From: Lepisosteus oculatus
Lineage: Eukaryota > Chordata > Actinopteri > Semionotiformes > Lepisosteidae
Assembly (NCBI RefSeq): GCF_040954835.1
Contig: NC_090712.1
Location: 1,311,284 to 1,375,283 of the forward strand
DNA length: 64,000 nucleotides
Reading direction: 5' to 3'
Both the position numbers and the translations under genes were made by a program. This document shows positions 12,201-26,470 of the stretch, piece by piece. A model generated the notes under the pieces. The model was not told where the DNA came from. It did not search any database and saw only the letters and a list, made by a program, of their open reading frames with translations. Every line of letters starts with the position of its first letter. Position 1 is the first letter of the stretch.

Positions 12201-15200
12201 GAGGAAAGGCACCTTCACATCGGGGACTCCTTTTTTTGTTTTTCATGGTATGTAGCAAAGGCGCCAGACAGCAGGTAGGTGGTCGTTTCCTCAGTTGTTG
12301 ACACATTGGTGGTGGATGAAGATGACCAGATACAGAAGCCTGGTGGAACGCCAGCTGTAGCCTGTTTGGTCTAAAACACACAAAGTAAATTGTGATGCTT
12401 CTGGTTGCCTTCATGATCCTAAATGCTTGTCTTTATCTTGTAACAGCTCAGAAAAAGCAACCCAAATGCAGGTAAGAAAACTGACTCAACAGGATCTCTT
12501 CAAGACCTTATTTATAACAATTGTAGCAGATTTTGCATCCCGCAATTAAAAGAGAAAGGATACAAACCACTTAACAAACCTGTACATTCCATCGCTGCAC
12601 ATGTCACTACAAACTGAGCTGAAGTTATATAAGTAACATAAAAAATGCCAAAATGTTTAAACAGGTCCATATATGTGCTTGAATAGGTGAATAATTCATG
12701 TAATTATTATTTGTAGAAAGGGGGTAAATAAAATCCATGTCAAAATTCTGCAAAGAATGCCTTTTCATTCAGTGATCTGTGCCTCCAGTTCATGCCACAA
12801 TGTTCATGTAATCTGGATGGCATGAAGACCTACTTAATAGACAGAATTATTAAGACATACAAGTTAACGCATTAAAACTATAAATTAATGAAAAATAGTT
12901 CTGCTGTTTTTCAGCATGCTTCATCGTAGGCCTGGTGCTCTCTTTTCGTGGTGTCATAGATGCCAAAGCCTTCCTGTCCTTCTCAGCACGCCTGGGTCTA
13001 CCTCTAGATCTGAAAACTGCTCTCTGATGACATGTTGGATGAGGATAAGTGTTATCCAGTGCTGCCATAAACACTTCCTTCTCTGCGCTCTGGTCTAGTC
13101 CTGCTCTTCCTCGGCCTCATTATTTGTAACGAAGAACCAAGTCTTCCTAAAATTGCCAGACATAAGCAATGCCCCATTCACTGTCATCACTGGCAAAGGG
13201 AAAGGAGCGATGGGTGTGGCCTGTATGCCTTGAATGACATCCTGCCATGGGAGGTGGTATAGGCTGGTATTCATGCAGGGGATGCAGGTAAGAAAGAGTT
13301 GTCATGGCTTTAACGAGTCTTGAATGTTTTCTTGTTTAGATACTGAGAGTGTGGGTGATGGATCCCGAGAATGCCGATCCTGCTGAAATCAATCAGACAG
13401 CACTTTCCCCCTCAGTAGTAAGCAAAGTCTTTACTGTGTCTTAAAGATGAAGAAATTCCTAAGACTTTTTTATGAGTTGCTACTTCAAACTCAGTGTTTC
13501 CCATTTTATATTTATAGTTGTAGCTATCTGCATGTAACACTCTGCAGTCTCTGTGTTAACTGCGGGGTGTTTGCCAAGTCTGGAATTTAGTCTTAAGTAT
13601 ATTTGAGTTTCCCTTGCAGCTTCTACAGTGTTTGATAATCCTCCTAATTTGATGTCAGCTGCAAACCTGACTGATTTAGTTTACAGTGGCAGAACTGAAC
13701 ACAGAACAGTGGACCTGAACCGGTCCCTGTGGTACACCCCATTTTGAACATTCACTCCTTAACTGTGCTTTATTATCCATCCATGAATTAGGAATTCATT
13801 CTTAATCCAAAATATGTGCATTAACCAGAATTCCTGCTACCTGTTATTTGAGAACTCTTTATGAAGAACTTTACTAAAAGCCTTCTGAAATCTAAATATT
13901 ATATGCACTATATTCTATTCTATTGCTGCTGCAGTTTATTCAAAGATCTCAAACAGAAAACATGGTAGGTTATCAAGTTAATATTTCCCCAGGAAACATT
14001 GTTACATTCCGTGAAAATTCATTTTAATGTTTCTTTGAAATTAGTTTTTCATGATGCTCTTATTTAAGGGAAGCAGCAGTGAATTCTTTGGGCTTGGGGA
14101 CTATGAATTTCTTTCTCATCTTGCAGCAATCTTCCTTCATCAGTAAGCAGTTCTTCACCCTGGGGCAGGATCCTATAATTAAATGGTCTCCAACAAAGTC
14201 AGTCCAAGGGGATTTTAACTTTGTAAAGGGGTAGGTACTGTAGTAAATTAGTTATTGCTGCCACTGCTGAGCAGGCAGCCAGTGAGATCACACACCACCC
14301 AAATGAGCTAAACGTTTCCCTCTGGGGTTTGAAAGCTGCTTGGACATGCCAAAGTCAGTCATGCCAAATTAATAATAATAAATAATTGCTTACACATATA
14401 TAGCGCTTTTCTGGAGACTCCGCTCAAAGCGCTTTACAGGTAATGGGGATCCCCTCCACCTCCACCAGTGTGCAGCCCCACCTGGATGATGCGACGGCAG
14501 CCATAGTGCGCCAGAACGCTCCCCACACATCAGCTCTCAGTGGGGAGGAGAGCAGAATAATGAAGCCAATTCATAGATGGGGATTATTAGGAGGCCATGA
14601 TTGGTAATTGGTACCATAATAAACCATAATACCATAATAAACTATAATTGGTAAATGTTGATACACTGCTAGAGACAAAGAAAATTCTTTGCTCATATCT
14701 GGGTTAAAGTTCTGGGCCAAAACCTGACATTTAATTAGAAGTTGGAAAGGGCAAATATAGTACAATACCGGTAAAAACAAGTCACATTCACTTTTGACTT
14801 TTAGAGATGTAAAAGTGAGAGATCATGTGCGGGACTTCTCTCGACTGCTGCAGGTACTGGGAAATCCACCTCACAGACAACGAGGTGCAAAGTTTGCCGA
14901 ACTTCTGGATTGAGGGGAAGGCGGTGGGCTATCAGAACTGCTTCATCGCCTCCGGCTACCACACCTTCCACGACGTGGAGCCCCTGCTGCCCCCTGGGGG
15001 CCGGGAGGTGCCCCTGCGCCTGCCTCGGGGCAGCCAGCTCTCGGTGGCCTGGGAGAGCTGCTCCCTGAGCACCGCGCTGCTCCTCTCGGACTTCGGCACC
15101 TTCATCACCCACGACGCCTTCGGCACCCTGGCGGAGATCCTGGTTGCCCCCCACCTGCTGGCTGCCCCTGCCGAGGGGCACTTCACCTTGACAGACGCGG

Positions 15201-18200
15201 TCATCGTGGAGGGCAGCATCCTCTTCCTCATGGACGGCTCCGTGTACTGGAGGAGCTACGACAGGCTGCTGAGGAAGAGGGAGGAAGACCTGCCCAGCAG
15301 CGGAGTGCAGGGGCTGCAGTACAGGCCTACCTGCTGGCAGAGTTATCCGCTTCGGGTGAGGAGAGCATCACTCTTCGGCAACTTATTACAACTGCATTTC
15401 TTTCTTTTTGATCATTCAGTTTCCTACATTATTTGGTTTTCTAACATTATTTCCTAATTATATGTTATTCCCTAGTGTTTTTACAGCTTTCAGACAGACT
15501 GTACAACACAGTCCCATGTGATAAAATACAAAATGAAACAATTTTCTTTGTCATTTGTAAGGGATCAGACTTTCTACGGTTTTCTTGCCTTAATACCAGC
15601 TTTTCTAAGTCAAAGAAATAAAAGTTGAAGCTTAAAGCAACACTGCACATCGACAGTGTTCACAATGATGGGTTATTACTGCTTGTTTTCGTAGCGGATA
15701 AAAAAATGCTGTTTTTCTTTTCTTCCAGGACATAGAACTAAGCATCATCGCAGTGTGGACAGAAGACCAGTTGTATCTGGGCAGATCGACTTTTTACAAG
15801 AAGGCGGACCGAGCCCTCTTGGCCCAAATCTTGCGCCTTCCCTCTTCCTGTAACGTCACCATTGCCGCTGTAGCTTTTGGGTCCCGCCCTCCTGAGGTTG
15901 GTGTGCTGGTGGAGGCCTGTGGCGCGCACGACTCCTCTGATGCCAGGCTGTTCCTCGTCCTCTACGACGAGGAGGCAGGCTCCTGGTTCCAGAGCGCCTT
16001 TCTGGGGCGGCTGAAGCCGGGCTCCCTGTCGGGAGGCCCCTTCCGCCTGAGGTTCGTCCAGTCCGCCCTGCCCTCCGTGCTGCTCTGGAACAAGGAGGCC
16101 CTCTATTACAGCTCCCGAAACAACAGCGAGTACGGCCTCCTTCGCACCCCCCGCTCAGCGAACCTCACGGCGGAGTCTGGCGGCAGCAGCATCCACCAAG
16201 TCATTTTGGGTTAAGTGTGCCACTTCAGCAGCAGGGCTTACCAGGCCAGAGAACAGGAGGCCCTGCATAGGGAGTCCAGGGGAGTTCTCTTTTGTCTAGT
16301 CGTGATGCGCACTCATTGATCCCTTTTGCTTGCTCCCTCCCTGCAGATCTGTCCTGGAACGTGGTGGTGAAGATGGAGAACAACGCCCTGTATTTCTGCA
16401 AGGTGGGCATGGACGAGCTGGTCAGGCTGCACATGTGGGCGCGGCCCGGCACCAACATGGCCCTCTACCTCGGGCCGAAGGGCCAGATGAAAGTGCTGAG
16501 GCAGGTGGAGTCGGCCATTGAGGTCCACATGTACCCTCTCAGCATGGAGGTGAAGAGCGCGGTGCTGGGCACAGCCCACACATGCGCCTACTTCACCTTC
16601 CAGCACAGCATGGACATCCCAGCCTATTACCTGGACATGGGGGAGCAGATGGAGCTGTGGGCTCAGATCGTCTACCCCGAAAACATGGGTGTGAACATAC
16701 AGATCTCTGGGCACAGGCTGGACCTGCTGCACGTAGCCACCCGAACACGCTTCGAGATAGCCAGTCAAGTCTGCACAAAGAACACGGTAAAAGCACAGCG
16801 ACCAACACTTTCATTGTCCTACTCCTTTCACTTCGTGATAAAACATCCGCCAGGTGTTTGTTCTGTCTTCATTTCTAAATCTTTCTGGGTTTTGTTTACT
16901 GCTTCTTCAGTGTTTGCTAATCCTCTGAATTGAGTATCACCTGCAAATTTGATCAGTTTACTAACTATTCTGGCATTGATATAAATCAGTGGGTCTAGTA
17001 CAGATCCCTGTAGCACTCCACTATCACCCAGTTTTATCTTTTTCATGTGGAAAACAATTATGAAGGGATCTCCTAATGGAGTTTTAGCCAGTTCATTGAA
17101 GTTAACAGTTGATCGAACTGTTATTTTGTGACCGAAAAATCGCTTTTTAGATTTATAATAGTGAAGAACACAAATATTAATCACAAGGAACACAAGACAA
17201 TGTGTCAGTTTAGTTTGATTGGTAAATGTGATGGATTAGCTAGACCAACACTTTTAATTAGTTGCACGTGTAGAGTTTTCCTTGAATAGTAGTGATAAAG
17301 CTTTTGAAGACTCTTCTTAGGGTGAACTACAGAATACTCAATGACAAGCTGGGTTTCTTCTCACTGTAAGATGCATCAGTAACACTCAAAATTGCAATAA
17401 TAGTAGCAAACACTAGTGGAGGCTTTGAGTAGCTCTTGAAACTTGCAAAATGAAGTATGAGTGATAACCATAACATTTTTGACAATATTATCATGAGTAG
17501 TTGCAGTAGCATTATAAGAGGCATTTATTATTCTGGGTGATTATGCAAAACACCTATCCATTATTTAATTACTTATGTTTCGTATTTGTATTTATCTAAA
17601 TTGCTACCTGATGCACTTTTCTTCTTGATTGTTCTGCAATGACAGTGTACTTTTTATGTATTTATTGTTCCCTCAGACAATTAAACTGTACCATTGGCGG
17701 GACTACAGCAAATCAGAGAACTACAGAGAAGAAGTGCAAGTCTTTTCTCTTTTGTGTCCTTTTTTTACCTCTGCTCTGTTGCTATAAACACAAATTTAGC
17801 TAAAACCCTACAAGGGCGCTGGCTCAAGCTAGGTCTCCATTCTAAATTCCCACTTCACTGCCCCAGAGGAAGCGATGGATGTGACTGTATCTGGCAGACA
17901 GATGTGCACAGTCCTTCTCATGCTCAGATGCACATCTGGTATGTCCCCAGTGTCAGATTCTAACTGCCTTGTGTAGCTCTATATGTCAAACCATTTTGCA
18001 CTCTCCTGCCAGTCCCTTGTTTGCTTTTGAAAATCTTGTGTTGCAGTCTTTAATTTAGTGGGATTTAAAGACAATCACATTGATCAGTCTGAAGAGCTGC
18101 AGTTCAACATGTCTGTCCCGAGAGACACCTGCAGCGTAGCACCATATTTTCCTCATTTTCACTCCTGCTGTTCTAAAGGTTTCACATCAGGTGTTCTTCC

Positions 18201-21200
18201 AAGCAGCACACCTGCGATCACAGGATTCAGACACTGTTTACCATCAAGCCTGTGAGTTGCCAGTGCTGTATGCTGTCAGGGCTCTAGAAACAAATCCTTA
18301 GCGGACAATTCTATGTGTTTGTTTCAGAAGCCAAACAAGTGGCATTGTCACTCTGGAGGTGGTGCCAAATTTACCAGGCAACACCTGCAACCTGCCTTCC
18401 AACCGGGTGAGTACCACGAGGGGAATGATTTTGCACTGAAACAGAAGAGAGAAATAAATAGTTTTAGAAAGTTAAGTAAAAAAAATTAGAAGGTTTTCAA
18501 GTTCCTAGTTTTGAAATCAGAGGTAAGTTATATTTCAGTATGTGTCAGGGCAGAAATTGCACTAATGAATTGATAGTTTCATTGTGTGTTTTACAACTGT
18601 AAAACTGAATTGTCAGACATGTGAAACTGAGAGACATTAGTTATAGAGTTAGACTGTGAAATGAAAGCTTACCTCTGTGAACTGAGCGCTTCCAAGAGGA
18701 CAGAGGTACTGCATCTGAATTCACATGTGCACTGCTTTAAAAGTCCTTTCCATTATCAGATATCACATATTAAAGTTGGCTGTCCTCCAAAAAGACACAT
18801 ACGCATCAGTAGGTAAGTGATTTGTTAGTTTTTTTTAATTGAGCTCTGCATATTTTCTACTTGTATATAAAATACTCTAAGATAAGATCACTTTATTAGC
18901 CATATACAATTTCTTGGATTAGGAATTTGTCTTTTCAAATACCCCAGCTTGCTCTCCATGAGACACACAGACAGGGAGAGAGAAGCTTGGGGTCAGAGCG
19001 CAGGGTCAGCCATTTATACGGCGCCCCTGGAGCAGTTGGGGTGAAGGGCCCTGCTCAGGGGTCCAACAGAGTAGGATTCCTCTGCTGGCTGCGGCAATTA
19101 AGAATTATTTTTTGCTAAACAAGGACCCGAGCCTGAAATATGCTCTCCTTGCTTGAACAGCCCCTTGATAGTACAGTAGATTACTGCACAGAGCACAATG
19201 GTCTGTGAAAAAGTGAAATATATTAGTTTCAGTATGCCACTCGAATTTGTGCTGCCTGTTAGCAAGCCATGAATGGTCTCAAAAATCAGTGAAGGCCTTG
19301 TAATTCACCTCATGGTGTACAGTTCCAGTAAAGATCAGACCTTGACAACTTAAAAGCTCTTAACTAGTGGAGTTCATTCTTCAGTCTGCGTCACACTCTC
19401 TACAGTGGTAAAACTCATATTTATTGAATTTTCTTCTCAGGCCATGGGGAACTCCTTGTGAAAAACTTGATTTAAAAAACTACAGCATTCCTGGGTGAGT
19501 AACAATTCCATGTTATGGGCATCTGAGCTCTTTTGAATGATTACCAATCAGCTCTGTGCACTTGCTTGGGTGTTTGAACTACTGTATGCATCTGTGTTTT
19601 CTGCAGATCGGTGCTGAGCAATCCACAGGATCAGGATCTCGTAAGATTGATGCTGTGTCTTGATGGGGTCCAGGACGCACAGTTTCACAGTACAATAATC
19701 CCTAAATAGAATCTAAATAAAAACAATAACATGTTGTGAAAGAGTTCTTGAATCTCCACTGTCAACATATCATTGAAGGTCATTGCTGAAAAGTCTGAGA
19801 TTAATCTGATGCCAGAATTAAATCCTATAGGTTCTGGTATAGAAAATACAAAAACAAACTTCATAATGTTGGCATGTTTTCCTAATTTATTAAAATAAAT
19901 CATTAATAGTTATTATTATGATGATTTTTCAGAAATATAAAAACATATTGGAAGGGAAAAGATTTAAGAATCCTAAAAGCAGTGCTACTTAACTCACACC
20001 CCAATCCCCTCCATTACACAGTTTTGCTGCAAACATCTCCTTTTATTACTCAGCTGATAATTAGCATGATGGATCAATACAGGAATTAAGGAGTTGGTTG
20101 AATGAAATTACTGCAATAGTTCAGATTGGAAGAGCCACAAGGTGATATAGATAATAAGGATAGAAGAGGGAAGAGTTCCATTTGATCAAAAAAGGCTCAT
20201 GCTTCAAAAAACAACTTTTTCAACTTGGTTTTGAAAGTAGTAGTTAACTGATCCAAGGATCTTGGCCACCCTTTCCTTCAAGGACCCAGGGTTTTGACTT
20301 TATCTGCGTAGCTGGGTTGGGTATTCCAGACTCCTGTTTATGTTCCAACGTTGTTCTGAAGAGGTGCACTGGGTTGATGTTGTCAAGATTAGTGTCTTCT
20401 AATTTTTCCAGGTGGTTGACTATGACTGGGAATACCTTGGCTGTTTGTTCAGGATCTACTATGCAACCCCTTTTCTGCCAGGCATAGACCTGTAAGTTGG
20501 GAATTCGGACAGTCTGAAAGCCGAGAGAATATAAAAGTACAAAAGACACAAGCCATCTTCTACTGGACTGGAGGACTCCTGTCTGAGGATGGCCAACAGA
20601 GAATTTCACTCATCAGCCAGGGTGGAAATGTAGAGAAACGGACGGGCGCACACTGTTCCTGCCATTGACCTCCATTGTGTTATCAGTCTTGCGTCCTGCT
20701 ACAGTCTTCTGTTTTCCGTTCCAACCTGACAGTTCACTTAATCATTTTCTTATTTATATATATTTCATGTTTCCTGAGCAGTTTACTACTTTAAAAACAT
20801 TCACTTTGTTAAAGGTACAGGTAACTTAAAAACTCTTAGGGCCCAGTTAGAAGTACTGTATTGGATTTATTCAGTTAATTAAATATTTTGAGCAACTGTA
20901 ACTGAGACACAGCTGGAACAAAAGCCAGAAGACACTAAACGAGTCTGGTTCCCCTGTTCTGTCCCAGCCACACTCACATACCGGTCCTAAGTGATCTTGT
21001 TACAGTCTTTAAAGTCTATAGTCCTAGTAGTCTTTAAATTGCATCATTGTGCCCTCTAGGGGTGACTCCATCGTCCCTTACTCCCTTGATAACAATTTGA
21101 TTTATTTTGCTTATAGCTATGACGGTGACACCTTTTTAAAAAGTGTTGAAGCCAACTTCATAGTCTGGGAAGAAAATGGCAGAACAGACTACTCCTTCAA

Positions 21201-24200
21201 TGCCTCCATGGAGACGGTACTTCTTGTATTCCCACTCGAGACTTCCTGTAAAATGACAGAGTCTGGATTCATTGAGAAAAGTGAAGCTTTTGACACTCAT
21301 AAATACCAATTTATACCTAAACTGTGTGCGTATTGGTCAGAGCCGCACCGTTATGGCGTGAAATCTAGTATAGTAAAACAAAGCTAACAACACTGAGTTT
21401 TATGCCAGTATATCCTCATTAAAGAGGAGCATGCCATGAGTCACCACCTGAAATGTAGCAGGTACACACGTTTCCTTCATTGGTCTCTAAAAAAGGTCTT
21501 CTCCAGAGGGAGATGTCCTTGGCAGTTCCTGGGCCAGAGCAGAGTAGGGCTTGTTCTGAGGTCAGCAGTAACGAACATGTTTGCATGAGCTCTTAGCTCT
21601 GTCTTCCTGGTCCTGCAGGTGGGCTGCCTTCGTGAGGCACAGACTTGGAGCTCCATGCTGGCAGGAAACGGCAGTTTCTCATCAAGCACACCAGGAGAAG
21701 CCTGGGGACCACATGTAAGGGAACGAAGGGTTGGGTTGAACGCATCAGGGTTAAAATGTTCAGTCATTTCCGCGCCCTGTGCCGTCCTGAAGCCTTGGGA
21801 AGAAGGGATAATGATCAGGGAAAATACTGTTCTGTCCTGGGCACACCTGGGCTGCGTGAGACTGCTCTTCTCACTGGCTCTTAAAGTTTCGCCCTCTCTG
21901 AGACAGGGGTCTGCAGTCGCCCTGGCCCTACTTCATCTCACTCTGCATTCCTCTCCTCCCCAGAACTACAGGAGCTGTTTTGAGGTGACCCCTGGTGTGC
22001 TGGGGGAGCTCAGCCAGCCCTATGAGATCCTCAACAGAAGTGGCAACAACTTCATCACCTGGTCTCAGGTGCAGAGTGGCATCTATGTGTTCAGCGTCAA
22101 GATCCTGGATCCAAACTTCAGGTGACTGAGGCTCCTTGCATTTCTTAAAACCTTAAAAAAAAAAACTTTTCTGTTATTACTAAACCTAAATGTTATTGGT
22201 AGTTCAGGTGGGTAGCTGCGTCAGCATGCGTAGGCTGCAAAGGGACAAGTAATGGGTTTATTCTATGGTGAAAAAAAGAAGAAAGAAAACACAACATTTC
22301 GGCTGTGGAGTCTTGTTCGGGTGTGAGAAAGACAGGGCAGACAGCAAAGATTCAATAGCACAGGAGAACAAAAGCTGGGAGAGTGGCGTAGGCGGGAGCA
22401 GGGGAGAGGCCACCCAGGTGGTGCGAAGTGGGGAGAGGTGAAGAGAGGGGTGAAGTCGAAACCTGCATGAGAATAGAGATGATCACACAAAAACAAGTCT
22501 GTCGTTGAGAGAAGGGGGAAGGTGTGAACCAAGTTTCAGGATGAGTTTCGTTTCTGTTGTTTTTCTGCTGTGGGAGTTGAGAAACCCTTCTTTGGGAACA
22601 GAGACAGAGAGACCGGTGTGATCATGGCCGTCAGAGGTGAAATGAGAAACTATGGGCTCGGAGAAATCTTAAATCTTCACAGCCCTAACATGTTCGCTGA
22701 AGCCGTCTCCTAGCCTCCTTCCGGTTTCCCCAACGTAGATGGCTGGGCATTTCCTTCAAGAGGTTTCTGGAGGTATCAGAGGTCGCCAGGGTGATCTGGA
22801 ATCGTCCTGGGGGGCCTTGAATGAGTGTGGTGTTAGATATGTACTTGCAGGTGTCACAGCGAGCTCTGTTGCAGGGGAAAGTGCCTGGTGTGGATGGTTG
22901 CTGAGGACGGTCAAGGGAGCTGTGAACAAGAAGGTTGTGCAGATTAGGTGATCAGCGATATGAGATGATGGGGCGGTCAGAAAAGAGGGCCCCAGTGGAG
23001 GGATCATCCTGTAGGATGGAAAAGTTGTCGTTAATGGTTCTGGGGATAGACAGTGTGTTGGGGTGGAAGGGAAGCACCAAAGAAATGCAGTTTTTAGGCC
23101 GGGGGTTCCTGATCGAGTTGATGGTCCGGGGGCTGTTATTGGCTCAGATGAGGACCCTGTCAATAATGTGGGTGGGGTATCCTCTGTTGATGAAAAAGGA
23201 GTGCATTTTGAGTGCTTGGTTCTGGAAATCCATGTCATCACTGCCGAGTTGTCATAGCCGAAGGAACTGTGAAAAGGGGAGAGAGTTTTTAGTGTGTTTG
23301 GGGTGAAATGAGCTGTACAGGAGATAGCTGTGTGAATCTGTGGGTTTGTAATAGACTGAAGTAGAGAGTCGGATGATTAATGGATAGGTTTATGTCTAGA
23401 AATGGAAGAGTTGTGGAAGATATGTTAACTGTATATTTGAGGGATGGGTGGAAGTTGGTGAAGTGATGCAGGAAGTGCTCTAACTGGTCATTAGAGCATG
23501 TGGCAGCACCAATGCAGTCAGCGATGTTTCGCTTGTAGAGGTCAGAGACAAAGCCAGTGTAGGAAGTGAAAAGACGTTCTTCTACCCAACCAACAAAAAT
23601 ATTGGCATAGCTGGGTCCCATCCTGGTGCCCATGGCAACTCCACTAACCTGCTGTTAAAAAAGGTTTTTGAGGGCTGTAAGATGTTAGAATAAGAATAAC
23701 TAAATGTTATTAGTAAAACTAAATCATCCTGAAGTAAGGCTAGATCTGTTTGTAAATTTTACTTTATTTTACTATGCAAACTAACTCTTAAAAAACAGGT
23801 AAGACGAAAGGTGTGTTATTCAGCAGTTATGTAGACTAAATTACAAGTAGATACAAGCAATAGATTTGTTCCCTGCTAAAAAGAGAAGAAAGGAAACACA
23901 ACGTTTTGGCTGTAAAACCTTCTTCCTCACACCTGAAGAAGGCTCCACAGCCGAAACGTTGCGTTTTATTTCTTCTCTTTTCAGCAGGGAATAAACCTAT
24001 TGCTTGTTCCTTTTCAGACTACGCTTGCTGACGCAGCTCCCCACCTGAACTACTTCTACATTACAAGTAGTCAGCTGAGATGAAAAGGGTCATTCCCATT
24101 AAGAGTAATATATTTATATGATAATTCTTAACTGCACTACACAGTGGTGACAGGTACAGTATACCGCCACTAAGTTATTACATTAAATTACATTAACTCA

Positions 24201-26421
24201 ATTTATTCTGTCATTGTGAAGAAAGAACAAAAAGCACCTGACATGGCAGATGCACATCTCACTCTGAGTAAAATTATCATCAGATTAAAACGTGCTGAGT
24301 CCAAAACAAATCAGATGGTTATGAAAGAAGTGGGATATTAGTGAAAATGAATTAATTTGATCTTTAACGTTTTTCTCCTTAGAGATGACAATTTAAGATC
24401 TAAAATGACTGATTTTGAAAGATAAAAAATATATAGAGTAGTTCAGGTGGGGAGCTGCGTCAGCATGCGTAGTCTGCAAAGGAACAAGTAATGGGTTTAT
24501 TCCCTGCTGAAAAGAGAAGAAAGAAAACGCAACGTTTCGGCTGTGGAGCCTTCTTCAGGTGTGTTGTGCCCATGGCATGTTGGGATAGGTTCTTGTTCCC
24601 CTGTGACCCTGTATTGGATGAAGAGGCTAGAAAGTGATTGAATTGAACACCTGAAGAAGACTTCACAGCCGAAACGTTGTGTTTTCTCTCTTCTCTTTTC
24701 AGCAGGGAATAAACCCATTACTTGTTCCTATAGATAGAGTAGATACAGTACATAAACAGGTATTCTGTCGATTTTTCTCGGTAAAAACGTTCTGTTGGTG
24801 ACGCCACAAGGTGGCAGTAGAGTTTTTCTTTAGCGCTAATCACTTTAATGAAGATTAATAATTGATCATGATTTAAACACAGCTGTGATATAGTGACAGC
24901 TACCCAGCTATACAAAATAAAGTCCGGCTCAGTTTCTATAGACATTTATTAGCATTGCCTAGACCAGCTTAAAATACATATTGATAAGAGGCAAGTTTTA
25001 AAAAAAAGATCTTTTAGATGTAGTTTTTCTCCAATCAATAGGCACATCAGATCAATTAAGCACATCAGATCAGGCCTCCAGGCTTTAAATAAAATGTTCC
25101 TCCATTCTCATATTTCTGATTGATTTTATTCTCAAGGCTGAAAAAGGCTAAGGAGTCTGAATTTGCAAGGCTGCAAAGGGAATTTGGAGAAGCTGCCATT
25201 ATACTGAGTTAATGGATCAGCCCTGTATTTGGTAATGACTGATACCACTGACTCACCCTCCAGGAATTAAGTGGAGCTCTTTGGTCAGTGATATTTAATA
25301 CTCCAATGATGACATGAAAGCTCCTGTAGCACTTATGGGAGAGGCATTCAGGGAGATGGAGGTGAAAAATAATCAAATTGACCAACAACCCCTGAGGATG
25401 TTCAACAAGCAGAGATCGTTAAACCTACTATGTCTGCCTTCGTGGAGACACTGTTAAATGAGGATCAACCCATGGAACTAATTTTTTCCCCTACAAAAAT
25501 TCAGAAAGGCTTGTTTATGAATTTCTCAGCAGCAGTCTGTGCTGATTTGTGTTTCAAATCTGTTGTCATTTTAGATTAAAGGAATCTCGGGAGCTCTGGA
25601 TTCCTCCCACAGTCTAAGAACATACACATAGATAAATTGGCTTCTGGGACAATCGGCCCTGGTGCGAGTGTGTGAGTGTTTGTGTCGGTGTGTGCCTTGT
25701 GATGGACTGATGTCCCATCCAGGGTGTACCCCGCCTTGTGCCCATGGCTTGCTGGGATAGGTTTTGCTCCCCCGTGACCCTGTGTTGGATGAAGAGGCTA
25801 GAAAGTGATCGAATGGACTCTGTGGAGTCAGGACACTTCAGCCTTCTCGTATTCAATTTCTGGACCTGTTTCCCTGTTTGGCTGTCTGGGTCTGTGTACA
25901 AAGTACACAACAGTCCGTCAGCATTGTGCATCCAGACTCTCCAGCTGTTCAAACCAAGACCTTGCAATGTTTCAGAACAAGAGACCTTGATCAACTGCTG
26001 CAAGATCTTACTTTAGAACTTGAAATGTTAGAAATAATTAATAATTAATTATAATTTCTTACACTTATATAGCACTTTTCTGGACACTCCACTCAAAGCG
26101 CTTTACAGGTAATGGGGATCCCCTCCACCACCACCAATGTGCAGCCCCACCTGGATGATGCGACGGCAGCCATAGTGCGCCAGAACGCTCACCACACACC
26201 AGCTCTCAGTGCGGAGGAGAGCAGAGTAATGAAGCCAGTTCATAGATGGGGATTATTAGGAGGCCATGATTGATAAGGGCCAATGGGAAATTTGGCCAGG
26301 ATGCCGGGGTTACACCCCTACTGTTTTCGAGAAAAGCCCAAGGATTTTTAATGACCACAGAGAGTCAGGACCTCGCTTTTACATCTCATCCGAAGGATGG
26401 AAAACTGAGACGTGCGTCCCT

Positions 26422-26470
<49 letters not shown>

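Noticed and set aside
12447..12471. 25-nt candidate micro-exon with good acceptor (cttgtaacag) and donor (gtaaga) in the gap of CATSPERE
   Set aside because: It encodes LRKSNPNA, which does not resemble the missing segment, and its 25 nt would break the frame into the exon at 13340.
12850..13074. Minus-strand Arg-rich frame (SRGRPRRAEKDRKAL) that might be a transposase piece
   Set aside because: Too short and no second motif to support any transposon family.
13225..13287. CHGRWYRLVFMQGMQ frame ending at a strong CAG|GTAAGA donor, faintly like the missing CATSPERE CFLWYYRV segment
   Set aside because: A stop codon lies just upstream and no AG acceptor fits between the stop and the similarity.
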